Translations under genes and position numbers: made by a program
NCBI GenBank assembly: GCA_027532775.1
Contig: JAPZTO010000006.1
Location: 1-64,000, forward strand
Reading direction: 5' to 3'
Source of the DNA: Beijerinckiaceae bacterium
GTDB taxonomy: Bacteria; Pseudomonadota; Alphaproteobacteria; Rhizobiales; Beijerinckiaceae
Length of the DNA stretch: 64,000 nucleotides
Notes under the pieces: generated by a model
Databases searched by the model: none
Told to the model about the DNA's origin: nothing
What the model saw: the letters and a program-made list of their open reading frames with translations, nothing else
Shown: positions 1-8,073 of the stretch, in pieces
How positions within the stretch are numbered: position 1 is the stretch's first letter
Layout of the letters: each line of letters starts with the position of its first letter

Positions 1-2
1 GC

Positions 3-98
3 CGCGTGCTGGGCAAGCCGAGCGCTGAACTCCCGGGCCTGCTCGGCTACGAAGGCCCTGAAACCGTGATCCACCGCGACGACCTGGTGCTGCTGTGA
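3..98 (+). CDS. C-terminal end of an unidentified protein (partial)
   Basis: An open frame enters from the left edge and ends at a TGA at 96-98. It gives about 31 residues ending in VIHRDDLVLL. The amino-acid composition is ordinary and unlike the low-complexity sequence that follows. I do not recognise the family from so short a tail. It runs toward the homopolymer block and is convergent with the minus-strand gene starting at 1064. Confidence 0.35.
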   Translation, partial: RVLGKPSAELPGLLGYEGPETVIHRDDLVLL

Positions 99-128
99 GC
101 CCCGACGACCATCTCCAGATCCGGGCGT

Positions 129-205
129 GGGGGGGGGGGGCCCGCGCCGCCCCCCCCCCCCCGCCCCCCCCCCCCCCCCCCCCGCGCCCCCCCCCCCCCC
201 CCCCC
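129..205. repeat. Poly-G/poly-C low-complexity block, probable assembly or read artefact
   Basis: The block holds a run of 12 G, then C runs of about 13, 20 and 19 separated by single G or GCG interruptions. Nothing else in the window resembles it. The block is immediately followed at 216 by the stop codon of a normal gene. Such runs are typical of polymerase or base-calling errors at a hard-to-sequence spot, or of a forced join. Reading frames that cross it have Pro- and Gly-rich nonsense translations and were ignored. Confidence 0.8.
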
Positions 206-215
206 GGGCCCGGCG

Positions 216-1064
216 TCAGACCGGGAACCAGGTCCGCGTCGGCACGCTCTGGACCATCGGGCCGGGCACGGCCATGTCCAGCCGGCCCACCACCTGCCCG
301 GCCTCGATCTTCGCGGGCTTGTCATGCACCGGCAGCAGGAAGCGCGAGGAATTGAGCAGCTTCTTGATTGCCGCCTTTTCCTGCCGCTTCGAGGTGCCGT
401 GATTGCCGGTGACGCGTGGCTCGTCGGCATGGATCTCGTGATACGGATCCACGATCTGGTCGTTGAAATCATAGATCACATCGCCGCAGATCGTCGCCCG
501 GCCCTCGGCCGTATCGACATGGACATTCATCGAGCCCTCGGTATGCGCGCCGGCCGCCTCGAGATAGCAGCCCGGGAACAGCTCGATCATGCCGCTCAGC
601 TCGAGATCCTCGAGCCGCAAAGCATGCTTGGTGTGCAGGCGGTCGATCAGGTGCTTGATATCCGGCGCGGGATATTGCGGATGCATCAGCCCGGACACCG
701 AATATTCCAGCTCGCGCCGGTTGATGATCACCGTGGTGTTCATCGGGAAAAGCTCATCCTTGCCGGCATGGTCGATATGCAGGTGGGTATGCGCGACATA
801 GCGGACATCGCCCATGCGCACGCCATGTTTCAGGAGCTGGTTCTCGATCATGTTCTCATGGAACTGCAGGCCCCGCATGCCGAGGCTCTCCATGATCTGG
901 TTATGGCGATAGCCGGTATCGACCACGACCGGCCACGGCCCGCCGAGGATCAGGAAGCCATAGGTATAGACGCGCTTGCGCTGGCCGCAGCCGCGGCCCA
1001 GCACGAGGAAGCTCGATTCCAGTTCGATGTCGCCATAGTCGAGCACCTTGATTTCCAGCGGCAT
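216..1064 (-). CDS. Metallo-beta-lactamase-fold hydrolase (N-acyl homoserine lactonase-like)
   Basis: This 282-residue protein carries the dinuclear metal motif HTHLHIDHAG (residues 92-101, HxHxDH type), a later His in GAHTEGS and an Asp in CGDVIYD, as in MBL-fold hydrolases of the AHL-lactonase group. The family hydrolyses lactone, ester or amide bonds with two Zn ions and is cytoplasmic here, since no signal peptide is visible. A GGAGG-type ribosome site precedes the ATG. It is the last gene of the long minus-strand catabolic cluster, 15 bases after the amidohydrolase gene. I infer that it opens a lactone or similar ring of the pathway intermediate. Quorum quenching is possible but not supported by the context. 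Confidence 0.8.
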   Translation of the reverse strand: MPLEIKVLDYGDIELESSFLVLGRGCGQRKRVYTYGFLILGGPWPVVVDTGYRHNQIMESLGMRGLQFHENMIENQLLKHGVRMGDVRYVAHTHLHIDHAGKDELFPMNTTVIINRRELEYSVSGLMHPQYPAPDIKHLIDRLHTKHALRLEDLELSGMIELFPGCYLEAAGAHTEGSMNVHVDTAEGRATICGDVIYDFNDQIVDPYHEIHADEPRVTGNHGTSKRQEKAAIKKLLNSSRFLLPVHDKPAKIEAGQVVGRLDMAVPGPMVQSVPTRTWFPV

Positions 1065-1079
1065 GGGGGTTCCTCCTCG

Positions 1080-1958
1080 TTATGTCAGTCTGTAGGTCCG
1101 GCGGGCCGTGCCCGCGAAAATCTGCGCCCGGTCAGCCTCCGGCAACGATGCGGCGGCGGCCCGATGGGCGGCGACAAGGTCGGCATAGGTGGTCCAGAGC
1201 TTCTCGATCGGGAAATTCGAACCGAACAGGCAGCGTTCGGCCCCGAACAGCGCGACGGTCTCGCGCAGGATGAAAGCGATATGGGCGGGGTCGTTCTTCC
1301 GCAGGAAGGTGCCGAGGCCGGAGAGCTTGCTCACAACATTCGGCTGCCGGGCCAGCAGGGCCATGCCGGCGCGCCATGCCGTGATCCCTACCTCGGAAAG
1401 GTCTTCCAGCATGCCGGCATGCTGGAGCACGAAGGGGACATCCGGGCAGGCGGCGGCAAGTTCGGCCGCGCCCTCCATCTGCCCCGCAAAGACCTGCAGG
1501 TCGAAGCTCCAGCCATAGGCGGCGAGCGCCGCGACATTGCGCTGGAGCACGGGGTCGCGGGCGAGATCGGGGGCGGAGGCAAACCGGTAAAGCGGGTTCT
1601 CGTGCCAGTGGAGCTGCATGCGCACGCCGCGCACCCAGGGCTCGGCCGCCAGCACATCCAACGCGGGCCGGACATCGCCGGCGAGCATGTCGGCATAGGC
1701 GACAATCGCGACGGGGAAGCCGGCCCGCCGGGCGGAATCCGCCACGAAGCGCACCTCGTCCATGGCCCGGCCGGGTGCCCAGTTCGCCTGGACATAGACG
1801 GCACCGGTCACGCCGCCCGCTACGGCATCGGCGAGATACTCCTCGATCGGATAGTCGCGGCGGATCGGCTCGTAGGGGCCGAAAATGCGCGGCTGCATCG
1901 GTCCGACCAGCCAGGGCAGGTCGGCCTGCCGCCAGATATGGAAATGCGCGTCGATCAT
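1080..1958 (-). CDS. Amidohydrolase-2 family TIM-barrel hydrolase
   Basis: This 292-residue protein begins MIDAHFHIW, giving the HxH metal-binding motif at residues 5-7 of the amidohydrolase superfamily branch that includes 2-pyrone-4,6-dicarboxylate lactonase, 4-sulfomuconolactone hydrolase and decarboxylases. Further family landmarks are QLHWHENP, the LQHAGM segment and FGSNFPIE near the C-terminus, where the last metal ligand normally sits. It has no signal peptide. The start overlaps the stop of the VWA gene by four bases (ATGA), so the two are translationally coupled. With the neighbouring MBL hydrolase it probably performs hydrolysis after Mo-dependent hydroxylation. The substrate is unknown. 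Confidence 0.8.
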   Translation of the reverse strand: MIDAHFHIWRQADLPWLVGPMQPRIFGPYEPIRRDYPIEEYLADAVAGGVTGAVYVQANWAPGRAMDEVRFVADSARRAGFPVAIVAYADMLAGDVRPALDVLAAEPWVRGVRMQLHWHENPLYRFASAPDLARDPVLQRNVAALAAYGWSFDLQVFAGQMEGAAELAAACPDVPFVLQHAGMLEDLSEVGITAWRAGMALLARQPNVVSKLSGLGTFLRKNDPAHIAFILRETVALFGAERCLFGSNFPIEKLWTTYADLVAAHRAAAASLPEADRAQIFAGTARRTYRLT

Positions 1959-3097
1959 GCCGCCCTCCCCCGCTGGCCAGGCCCCTGGCCGAGCGCCAGC
2001 AAGTGCCGGCAGATCGCGGCGGTGGAATTGCCGTTGGCGAGGCTGGCCAGCATCGGCCGGATCGCCGCCAGGGCCTCTGTCTGCGGCTGGTAGGCCGGGT
2101 CGGCGGCCAGCGGCGAGAACCAGTCGATGCGGAAGGCGCGCGCGGCCAGACGACGGACGGCGCCGATCATGGCGGCGGGGTCACCGCGTTCGAGCCCGTC
2201 CGAGAGGATCGCCACCACGGCGCCGCGGGCATACCCGGCAAAGCGGGGCACGGCGAGGAAGGCCGCCAGCGCATCGCCGATCCGCGTGCCACCATCCCAG
2301 TCCGCGACGAGGCCGGAGGCTGTGGCAAGCGCCTGCTCGCGGTTCTTCAGCTTCAGCGGGCGCGTCACCCGGGTGAGCCGCGTGCCGAAGGTGAAGACCT
2401 CGACGCGCGGCGCGCTCTGCACGATCACATGGGCCAGCGCGAGATTGGCATCACTGCGCTGCTTCATCGAGCCGGAGACATCGATCATCAGCAGGATCGG
2501 CCGGGGGCGGCTGGCGCGGCGGCGGCGGCTGAGGGCCATCACATCGCCATCGGTGCGGATCGCGGCACGCAGGCTGCGGGCAAGGTCGATCGTCGCGCCG
2601 CGGCGGGCCCGGCGGTAGCGATAGCCCCGCCGGCGCGGCAGGGCGGCCGGCAGGTCACGGGCGAAGCGCGCCAGCGTATCGGCGGCATCGGGCGGCCGCA
2701 AAGCCCGTATGGCCAGAGCCTCGGCCTCGATGGCCTGCTGGCCGGTCTCGTTGATGCTCTCGCCGATCAGGATCTCGCGGCTGCCCTCATCCTCCTGGAC
2801 CTTGAGTTCCTCGTCGGGCTGCCAGTCATCCGCCTCGCCCGGTTCGGCCATACCGCCGAGGAAATGGAAATCGAACAGGGCGTCGAAGGCTTCGCGCTGG
2901 TGCGGCTGCGGCGCCAGCGTGGCCCAGGCGGCCTGCCGGACCTGCTCGAGCGAGCGCGGCCCGAGCACGGTGATTGCCTCGAGGAAGGTCAAGGTCTGGT
3001 CGGGCGCGACGGCGAAGCCATGCTCGCGCAGCAGCGTTGGGAACGCGACGAAGGGGCGGCTCGCAACGGGGAGCGGGTTGGATGGCCTGTCCGTCAT
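1955..3097 (-). CDS. VWA-domain protein, CoxE-like
   Basis: This 380-residue protein has a C-terminal von Willebrand factor A domain with an intact MIDAS motif (DVSGS, residues 206-210). An arginine-rich segment and an acidic linker precede it. The architecture matches CoxE (COG3552), which with the MoxR ATPase CoxD acts on maturation of the molybdenum active site of CO dehydrogenase and related hydroxylases. It overlaps both neighbours by four bases (MoxR upstream, amidohydrolase downstream), which implies coupled translation. I infer that it helps insert or modify the Mo cofactor of the hydroxylase encoded just upstream. Confidence 0.85.
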   Translation of the reverse strand: MTDRPSNPLPVASRPFVAFPTLLREHGFAVAPDQTLTFLEAITVLGPRSLEQVRQAAWATLAPQPHQREAFDALFDFHFLGGMAEPGEADDWQPDEELKVQEDEGSREILIGESINETGQQAIEAEALAIRALRPPDAADTLARFARDLPAALPRRRGYRYRRARRGATIDLARSLRAAIRTDGDVMALSRRRRASRPRPILLMIDVSGSMKQRSDANLALAHVIVQSAPRVEVFTFGTRLTRVTRPLKLKNREQALATASGLVADWDGGTRIGDALAAFLAVPRFAGYARGAVVAILSDGLERGDPAAMIGAVRRLAARAFRIDWFSPLAADPAYQPQTEALAAIRPMLASLANGNSTAAICRHLLALGQGPGQRGRAA

Positions 3098-3978
3098 GCC
3101 GCCACCGACGCGATCAGGGAATCGAGCCTCGGCCGGAGAAAGGCGAGATCCTCCTCGTCCTTCAGCGCCGCACCGATTGACCGGCGGAACGCATCCGGCC
3201 AGGCGGCCCCGGTCCGCGCCAGCGCGGTCGCGGCTTCGGCCCAGTCCACCGCCTCGGCCACGCCGGGCGGCTTGGTCAGCGGCTCCTGCCGCAGCAGGCC
3301 AACCGCATGCACCACAGCGCGCGCGGTCTGCTCGGCCACAGCCGAGGAGCGGAGCATGATGATCGCCGCCTCGCGCGCCGGATCGGGATAGGCGATGTAG
3401 TGGTAGATGCAGCGCCGGCGCAACGCCTCGTGCAGGTCGCGCGTGCGGTTCGAGGTGAGGATCACCACCGGCCGTTCCGCCGCCCGCAAGGTGCCGCGCT
3501 CGGGAATGGAGATGGAGAAATCCGACAGGAATTCGAGCAGGAACGCCTCGAATTCATGGTCCGACCGGTCGATTTCGTCGATCAGCAGCACGGTGGAATC
3601 CGGCCGCCTGAGGGCCGATAGCATCGGTCGCTCAATCAGGAAATCGTCGCGGTAGAGATCAGCGCTTTCGCCCTCGCGGGCCTGCCGGATGGCCAGCATC
3701 TGGCGCGGATAGTTCCATTCGTAGAGGGCGGCGCTGGCATCGATGCCCTCGAAGCATTGCAGGCGGATCAACTGGCGGCCGAGAATGCCGGCCAGCGCCT
3801 TCGCCGCCTCGGTCTTGCCGACGCCCGGCGCCCCCTCCAGCAAGAGCGGCTTGCCCAGCGCCAGCGAGAGGAAGGCCGCCGTGGCGATGCCGTCATCGGC
3901 GAGGTAGAAGGCCGCGCGCAGGGCCTCCGACAGGGCTTCTGGACTGGAAAGGCCGTTGGGGAGCGCGCGGATCGTCAT
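3094..3978 (-). CDS. MoxR-family AAA+ ATPase, CoxD-like
   Basis: This 294-residue protein has a Walker A GAPGVGKTE (residues 49-57), a Walker B LLIDEIDRS and the arginine-rich sensor region of MoxR ATPases. MoxR proteins pair with VWA partners as metallo-chaperone systems, and CoxD with CoxE is the best-known case for Mo hydroxylases. It sits three bases after the C-terminal molybdopterin subunit gene and overlaps the VWA gene by four bases, so the pair and its probable client enzyme are co-expressed. No membrane segment is visible. Confidence 0.88.
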   Translation of the reverse strand: MTIRALPNGLSSPEALSEALRAAFYLADDGIATAAFLSLALGKPLLLEGAPGVGKTEAAKALAGILGRQLIRLQCFEGIDASAALYEWNYPRQMLAIRQAREGESADLYRDDFLIERPMLSALRRPDSTVLLIDEIDRSDHEFEAFLLEFLSDFSISIPERGTLRAAERPVVILTSNRTRDLHEALRRRCIYHYIAYPDPAREAAIIMLRSSAVAEQTARAVVHAVGLLRQEPLTKPPGVAEAVDWAEAATALARTGAAWPDAFRRSIGAALKDEEDLAFLRPRLDSLIASVAA

Positions 3979-3981
3979 GGC

Positions 3982-5016
3982 TCAGAGCGCTCCGCCGCGA
4001 CGCGCCTGCGGCTTCGGGCCGCCATTGGCCTTGAGGCCCCGCAGGATCTTCTCCGGGGTGATCGGCAGGTCATTCACCCGCACGCCGATAGCATTGTAGA
4101 CCGCATTGGCGATGGCCGGCAGGACGGGGTTGGCGCACATCTCGCCGGGCCCCTTGCCGCCGAAGGGTCCGTCCGGCGCGGGTCGTTCGAGGATGGTGAT
4201 GCTGTAGGGCGCGATGTCGCCCGGGCCGGGCATCAGGTATTCGTTGAAATCGCGCGGGCCATGATCCGGGTTGGGGTAATAGGGTTCCGGCGTTTCATAC
4301 AGCGCATGGCTGATGCCCATCCAGGCGCCGCCGACCAGTTGCTGCTCGACCATTTTCGGGTTGATGACCCGGCCGAGCTCGTAGGCCGAATTCATGCCGA
4401 GGACCGTGACTTCACCCGTCTCGTCATCGACCTCGACATCCGCCACGAGGCAGGCATGGGCGAAGGCGGTGTTGGGGTTCATCTCGCCGGTTTCGGGATC
4501 GACCGCCGAAAGCGGGATCAGGAAGATGCCGCGCCCGGCAATCGTCTTGCCTTGCTTGAACTGGGCCGCCTGCGCGGTGGCACGGACGGTGATGGCCCGC
4601 GAGGGCGCGCCCTTCACATGGATATTGCCCTTGCCGTCGGTGACGAGATCGGCGGCATTGACCTCGAGTTCCTCGGCCGCCGCCTCGAGCAGAACGCCTC
4701 GGGCCTCGCGAGCGGCGGCAATCACGGCATTGCCCATGCGATGCGTCCCGCGCGAAGCGAAGGAGCCCATGTCATGCGGGCCGGTATCGCTGTCGGCGGT
4801 GTCGACATAGACATCCTCGACCGGCACGCCGAGCGTTTCCGCCGCGACCTGCCGGGTAACCTGCTTCATGCCCTGGCCGAGATCGATCGCCGAGAGCGCG
4901 ACGGTGAATTTCCCGTCCGGATTGGAATGGATCAGCGCCTGGCTGGGATCGCCGCCGAGATTCATGCCGATCGGATAGTTGACGGACGCCATGCCGCGTC
5001 CCCTGAACCGGGCCAT
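3982..5016 (-). CDS. Molybdenum hydroxylase large subunit, C-terminal half (separate polypeptide)
   Basis: This 344-residue protein corresponds to the second molybdopterin-binding domain of xanthine dehydrogenase/CoxL-family large subunits. It starts at the conserved RGRGMA segment, has LGQG at residues 46-49 where the D/GQG loop lies, and ends with GGKGPGEM. E292 of that motif aligns with the catalytic base glutamate of the family. A strong AAGGAGG site lies seven bases before its ATG, inside the end of the upstream ORF, and the upstream TGA is separated from this ATG by one base. I therefore read it as a genuine separate subunit rather than a sequencing frameshift. It should assemble with the N-terminal half, the FeS subunit and the FAD subunit. 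Confidence 0.85.
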   Translation of the reverse strand: MARFRGRGMASVNYPIGMNLGGDPSQALIHSNPDGKFTVALSAIDLGQGMKQVTRQVAAETLGVPVEDVYVDTADSDTGPHDMGSFASRGTHRMGNAVIAAAREARGVLLEAAAEELEVNAADLVTDGKGNIHVKGAPSRAITVRATAQAAQFKQGKTIAGRGIFLIPLSAVDPETGEMNPNTAFAHACLVADVEVDDETGEVTVLGMNSAYELGRVINPKMVEQQLVGGAWMGISHALYETPEPYYPNPDHGPRDFNEYLMPGPGDIAPYSITILERPAPDGPFGGKGPGEMCANPVLPAIANAVYNAIGVRVNDLPITPEKILRGLKANGGPKPQARRGGAL

Positions 5017-5017
5017 C

Positions 5018-6739
5018 TCAGCGCCTCCTTGTGCCGAAGACCGAGGAGAAGCGGTGCGCGCCATGCTGCGAGGCCGGTGCCGGGCTGGCTGATGGCGGCG
5101 CAGGCGATGGAGCCGGCGGCATTGGGGCCGGTGGCGGGGCCGCAGCGGAAGGCGGCGGTGCGGCAGCGGTCGGGCGGTAGGGCTCGTATTGCGGCACGGC
5201 AGGCGCCTTGGGCCGGTTCTCGGTCGAACCTTCCATGATCGGCTGCTTGGTCATCGGAATGCGCATCGTGCCGGCCGGCAGGGTTTGCGTGGGGCGGCCA
5301 CCGCGCGTTTCCGGGCGGTTGATCCGGCCATTCTCGTCGATCGGTGTCGCGGGGATCTCCGCCCGCGCGCCGCCACCGCCCGCCAATGAGGATTGCCGCC
5401 GCGCCTCGTCCGAGAGCGGCCACCGCGCCTTTTCCGCCGCGACCTGCACGCATTCGATCAATGCCGTGTTCTTCGCCACGCGGCGATGGGCCTTCATGTC
5501 GCCATCGCGATAGGCGTTGAGGATGCGGAATTCCATCGGATCGAGCCCGCAGGCCTCGGCACCCTTGTCCATATGGACCTCGAGGGCGAAGTCAACGGCG
5601 GTGATGCCGAAGCCGCGCATCGCGGTGGAGGGGCAGCGGTTGGTGTAGACGACATGGATGTCGGAGGTGACATTGGGGATCGTATATGGCCCCGGCAGAT
5701 GGGCCGTGCACTTGATCGCAGCATAGCTCGACAGGCGGGTATAGGCGCCGGCATCGAAATAGGAGCGGACATGCCGGGCAATGATACGCCCGTCGCGGGC
5801 GATGCCGTCCTTGATGTAGATGCGCTCGGCGCCGCGCGGGCTGCCATAAAGCATCTCCTCCTCGCGATCGAGCACATAGCGGACCGGGCGCCCCGTCATC
5901 ATCGCACCAAGGATGGAGAGCGGCTCGGTCAGCGAATCCACCTTGCCGCCGAAGCCGCCGCCCACCGTGCCGCCGATGAAGTGCAGGCGGTTGGAATCGA
6001 GATTGACGATCTTTGCCGCCGTGCCGAGCGAAAAGAACAACCCCTGCGCGCAGGAATGCACGACGAAGCGGTCATTCTGCTCCGGTGCGGCGATCGAGCC
6101 GTTGGTTTCCGTCGGCGCATGCTCGATCGGCGACATCTGGTAGCGGTCCTCGACGATATGGTCCGCCATGGCGAAGCCACGTTCGACATCGCCGAAGCGC
6201 AGCTTCTGGTGGTCGTATTTCTCGTGATATTCGAAATAGTTGCCGGGATAGGTCTCGTTGATGACCGGCGCGCCGGGTTTCAACGCCTCCTCGACATCGA
6301 ACACCGCCGGAAGCGGTTCGTAATCCACCCGCACCAAGGCCCGCGCGGCGAGCGCCTGCGCCTCGCTCTCGGCAATGATCGCGACAATGGGTTCACCCTT
6401 GTAACGCACCTTGTCCACCGCGAGGGTCGGCTCGTCATCCTTGCCGAAATTGATCAGCGAGAGCAGGGTGTTCTTGTTGACGGGCACATCGGCGCCACGA
6501 AGGATCCGCTTGACGCCGGGTGCGCGCTCGGCGGCGGAGATATCGATCCGGCGGATCCGCGCATGGTGATGCGGCGAGCGCACCACCTTGAGATGCAGCA
6601 GCCCCTCGAAGGCATGGTCGTCGAAGAAGGGCGAGCGGCCGGTGACATGGCCCGGCATGTCCTGCCGCTGCACACCCTTGCCGACGACATTGAGGTTGTC
6701 GTCGCGCTCGTTCTGGAAGAGGTCCTTGCGGAATTCCAT
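5018..6739 (-). CDS. Molybdenum hydroxylase large subunit, N-terminal half with Pro-rich tail
   Basis: The 573 residues contain the a/b-hammerhead domain (about 20-150) and the first molybdopterin-binding domain (about 160-440). Visible landmarks are GGTVGGGFGGK (256-266) and AMRGFG (373-378) in the place of the xanthine-dehydrogenase RGFG arginine motif. The CO dehydrogenase loop AYxCSFR is absent, so this is not a form I CODH. From about residue 450 the sequence becomes Gly-, Pro- and Ala-rich and runs to the stop, with no counterpart in single-chain homologues. The start at 6739 is preceded by GGAGG at eight bases. The second half of the enzyme is encoded by the next gene. Confidence 0.87.
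   Translation of the reverse strand: MEFRKDLFQNERDDNLNVVGKGVQRQDMPGHVTGRSPFFDDHAFEGLLHLKVVRSPHHHARIRRIDISAAERAPGVKRILRGADVPVNKNTLLSLINFGKDDEPTLAVDKVRYKGEPIVAIIAESEAQALAARALVRVDYEPLPAVFDVEEALKPGAPVINETYPGNYFEYHEKYDHQKLRFGDVERGFAMADHIVEDRYQMSPIEHAPTETNGSIAAPEQNDRFVVHSCAQGLFFSLGTAAKIVNLDSNRLHFIGGTVGGGFGGKVDSLTEPLSILGAMMTGRPVRYVLDREEEMLYGSPRGAERIYIKDGIARDGRIIARHVRSYFDAGAYTRLSSYAAIKCTAHLPGPYTIPNVTSDIHVVYTNRCPSTAMRGFGITAVDFALEVHMDKGAEACGLDPMEFRILNAYRDGDMKAHRRVAKNTALIECVQVAAEKARWPLSDEARRQSSLAGGGGARAEIPATPIDENGRINRPETRGGRPTQTLPAGTMRIPMTKQPIMEGSTENRPKAPAVPQYEPYRPTAAAPPPSAAAPPPAPMPPAPSPAPPSASPAPASQHGAHRFSSVFGTRRR
5024..5030 (-). promoter_or_regulatory. Strong ribosome binding site for the C-terminal large-subunit gene
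   Basis: AAGGAGG on the minus strand lies seven bases before the ATG at 5016 and within the last codons of the upstream ORF. It is a near-perfect Shine-Dalgarno sequence, which supports independent initiation of the second half of the split subunit immediately after termination of the first. Confidence 0.75.
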
Positions 6740-6753
6740 GGCTGGTTGCCTCC

Positions 6754-7239
6754 TCAGGATCGGCGCTGCGCCGGCAGCGTCCGGGCGGCGGCGAGGATGG
6801 CCTGGATGATCGGCTCGTAGCCCGTGCAACGGCAGATATTGCCGGCAATGGCATCGATCACATCCTCGCGGCTCGGATCAGGGTTGCGGTCCAGCAGCGC
6901 CTTCGCCGCCGTCAGCATGCCCGGCGTGCAGAAGCCGCATTGCGCGGCGAAATGCTCCATGAAGGCGTTCTGCAGAGGATGCAGGTTCGGCCCGTCGGCC
7001 ATGCCGGATACGGTCTCGACGCTCGCCCCCTCGCAGGAGGCCGCGAGGGTCAGGCAGGCGAGGCGCAGTTCGCCGTCGATCAGCACCGAACAGGTGCCGC
7101 AGGTACCCTGCCCGCAGCCATATTTCGGGCCGAAATCGTTGAGGCCACGCCGCAGCACGGTGAGCAAGCTGTCCGCCGGATCGGCGAAGGCGGCGCGGTC
7201 GGAGCCGTTGAGGCGGAACTGCACGGGAACTTTCGCCAT
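6754..7239 (-). CDS. (2Fe-2S)-binding small subunit of the molybdenum hydroxylase
   Basis: This 161-residue protein has the plant-type ferredoxin motif GCGQGTCGTC and a downstream Cys in LACL. The C-terminal helical domain carries CGFCTPGM and ICRCTGY. All eight cysteines for two 2Fe-2S clusters are present, as in CoxS/XdhB-like subunits. It transfers electrons between the Mo site and FAD. The order FAD subunit, FeS subunit, Mo subunit is the usual Cox-type order, with gaps of 11 and 14 bases. An AGGAGG site precedes the ATG. Confidence 0.92.
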   Translation of the reverse strand: MAKVPVQFRLNGSDRAAFADPADSLLTVLRRGLNDFGPKYGCGQGTCGTCSVLIDGELRLACLTLAASCEGASVETVSGMADGPNLHPLQNAFMEHFAAQCGFCTPGMLTAAKALLDRNPDPSREDVIDAIAGNICRCTGYEPIIQAILAAARTLPAQRRS

Positions 7240-7250
7240 CCTCGCCTCCT

Positions 7251-8072
7251 TCAGCTCTGGTTCGCCAGAAGCCGGCCGAGATGGACCGGCAGAACCTCGC
7301 GGCGATACCAGTCGCTCGCGATCGCGTCGGTGACGGGCTGGATGCCCTCCAGTGCGGCAGCACGGGCGGCGGCACCGCCGGCGGCATCGAGCGCCTTGCC
7401 TTCGAGCGCACGCTCGACCCCGCGCGCCCGGATCGGCACGGGGCCCATGGCGCCATAGGCGACCCGCGCCTGCCCGATCCGGCTGGCATGGCCCGGCAGA
7501 TGGGTGGCGATGGACAGGACCGAAAGGCCTTTCGGCTTGACCCGGCTGACCTTGATGAAGCGGAAATCGCCCGGCGCAACAGGGCGGTTGAACTGGACCG
7601 ACGCGACGAGGCGGGCCTCCCCGCGCGACCGGCCGGCGAGAAACTCCTCGATTGGAACAGCACGCGGGCTGCCATAGCCAGCGAGCACCATCACCTGCGC
7701 ATCAAGCGCCAGCAAAGCCACGGCGAAATCGCCATAAGGCGCTCCGGCGAAGAGGTTGCCGCCGATCGTCGCCATGTTGCGGATGGCCGGACCGCCGACG
7801 GCCCTTGCCGCGGCATGAAGGAAGCCCAGTTCGCGATTGGCGAGGATCGCGGCCATGGTCGCGCCGGCACCGAGTTCGATCCGGCTGCCGGACACCTGGA
7901 TCTGCCGCCAGACGGGGTCAGTCACCCGCAGCAGCGTGCCCTCGGTCAGGCGGCCCTCGTTGACATCTCGCATCACCAGAGTCCCGCCCGAGAGCAGGGT
8001 GGTGCGGGAATCCGCCGCTAGGATGCCGGCGGCTTCGGACAGGCTCTGGACCACGCGCAGCGCAAGGGGCAT
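7251..8072 (-). CDS. FAD-binding medium subunit of the molybdenum hydroxylase
   Basis: This 273-residue protein belongs to the CoxM/FAD-binding PCMH family. Visible landmarks are LLSGGT near the N-terminus and IRNMATIGGNL, the conserved TIGGN flavin-binding loop, followed by the CO dehydrogenase flavoprotein C-terminal domain. It accepts electrons from the FeS subunit and passes them to an acceptor, or to oxygen or quinone. The ATG at 8072 is one base after the stop of the upstream SRPBCC gene (TGA-C-ATG). The longer upstream frame lacks homology, so this start was chosen. Confidence 0.9.
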   Translation of the reverse strand: MPLALRVVQSLSEAAGILAADSRTTLLSGGTLVMRDVNEGRLTEGTLLRVTDPVWRQIQVSGSRIELGAGATMAAILANRELGFLHAAARAVGGPAIRNMATIGGNLFAGAPYGDFAVALLALDAQVMVLAGYGSPRAVPIEEFLAGRSRGEARLVASVQFNRPVAPGDFRFIKVSRVKPKGLSVLSIATHLPGHASRIGQARVAYGAMGPVPIRARGVERALEGKALDAAGGAAARAAALEGIQPVTDAIASDWYRREVLPVHLGRLLANQS

Positions 8073-8073
8073 G

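Noticed and set aside
47-402. Several Pro/Gly/Arg-rich open frames at the left edge
   Set aside because: They are produced by the homopolymer block and by antisense reading of the MBL gene.
216-1064. A quorum-quenching function for the MBL protein
   Set aside because: The fold fits AHL lactonases, but the gene lies at the end of a catabolic cluster and no quorum-sensing genes are in the window.
5014-5064. Explaining the split large subunit as a frameshift
   Set aside because: The second ORF has its own strong ribosome site and ATG directly after the first stop, and the extra in-frame residues upstream in the second frame have no family similarity.
3982-6739. Calling the Mo enzyme a CO dehydrogenase because coxD/coxE-like genes are adjacent
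   Set aside because: The active-site loop AYxCSFR of form I CO dehydrogenase is absent and AMRGFG is present instead, so only a general xanthine-dehydrogenase-family hydroxylase can be claimed.
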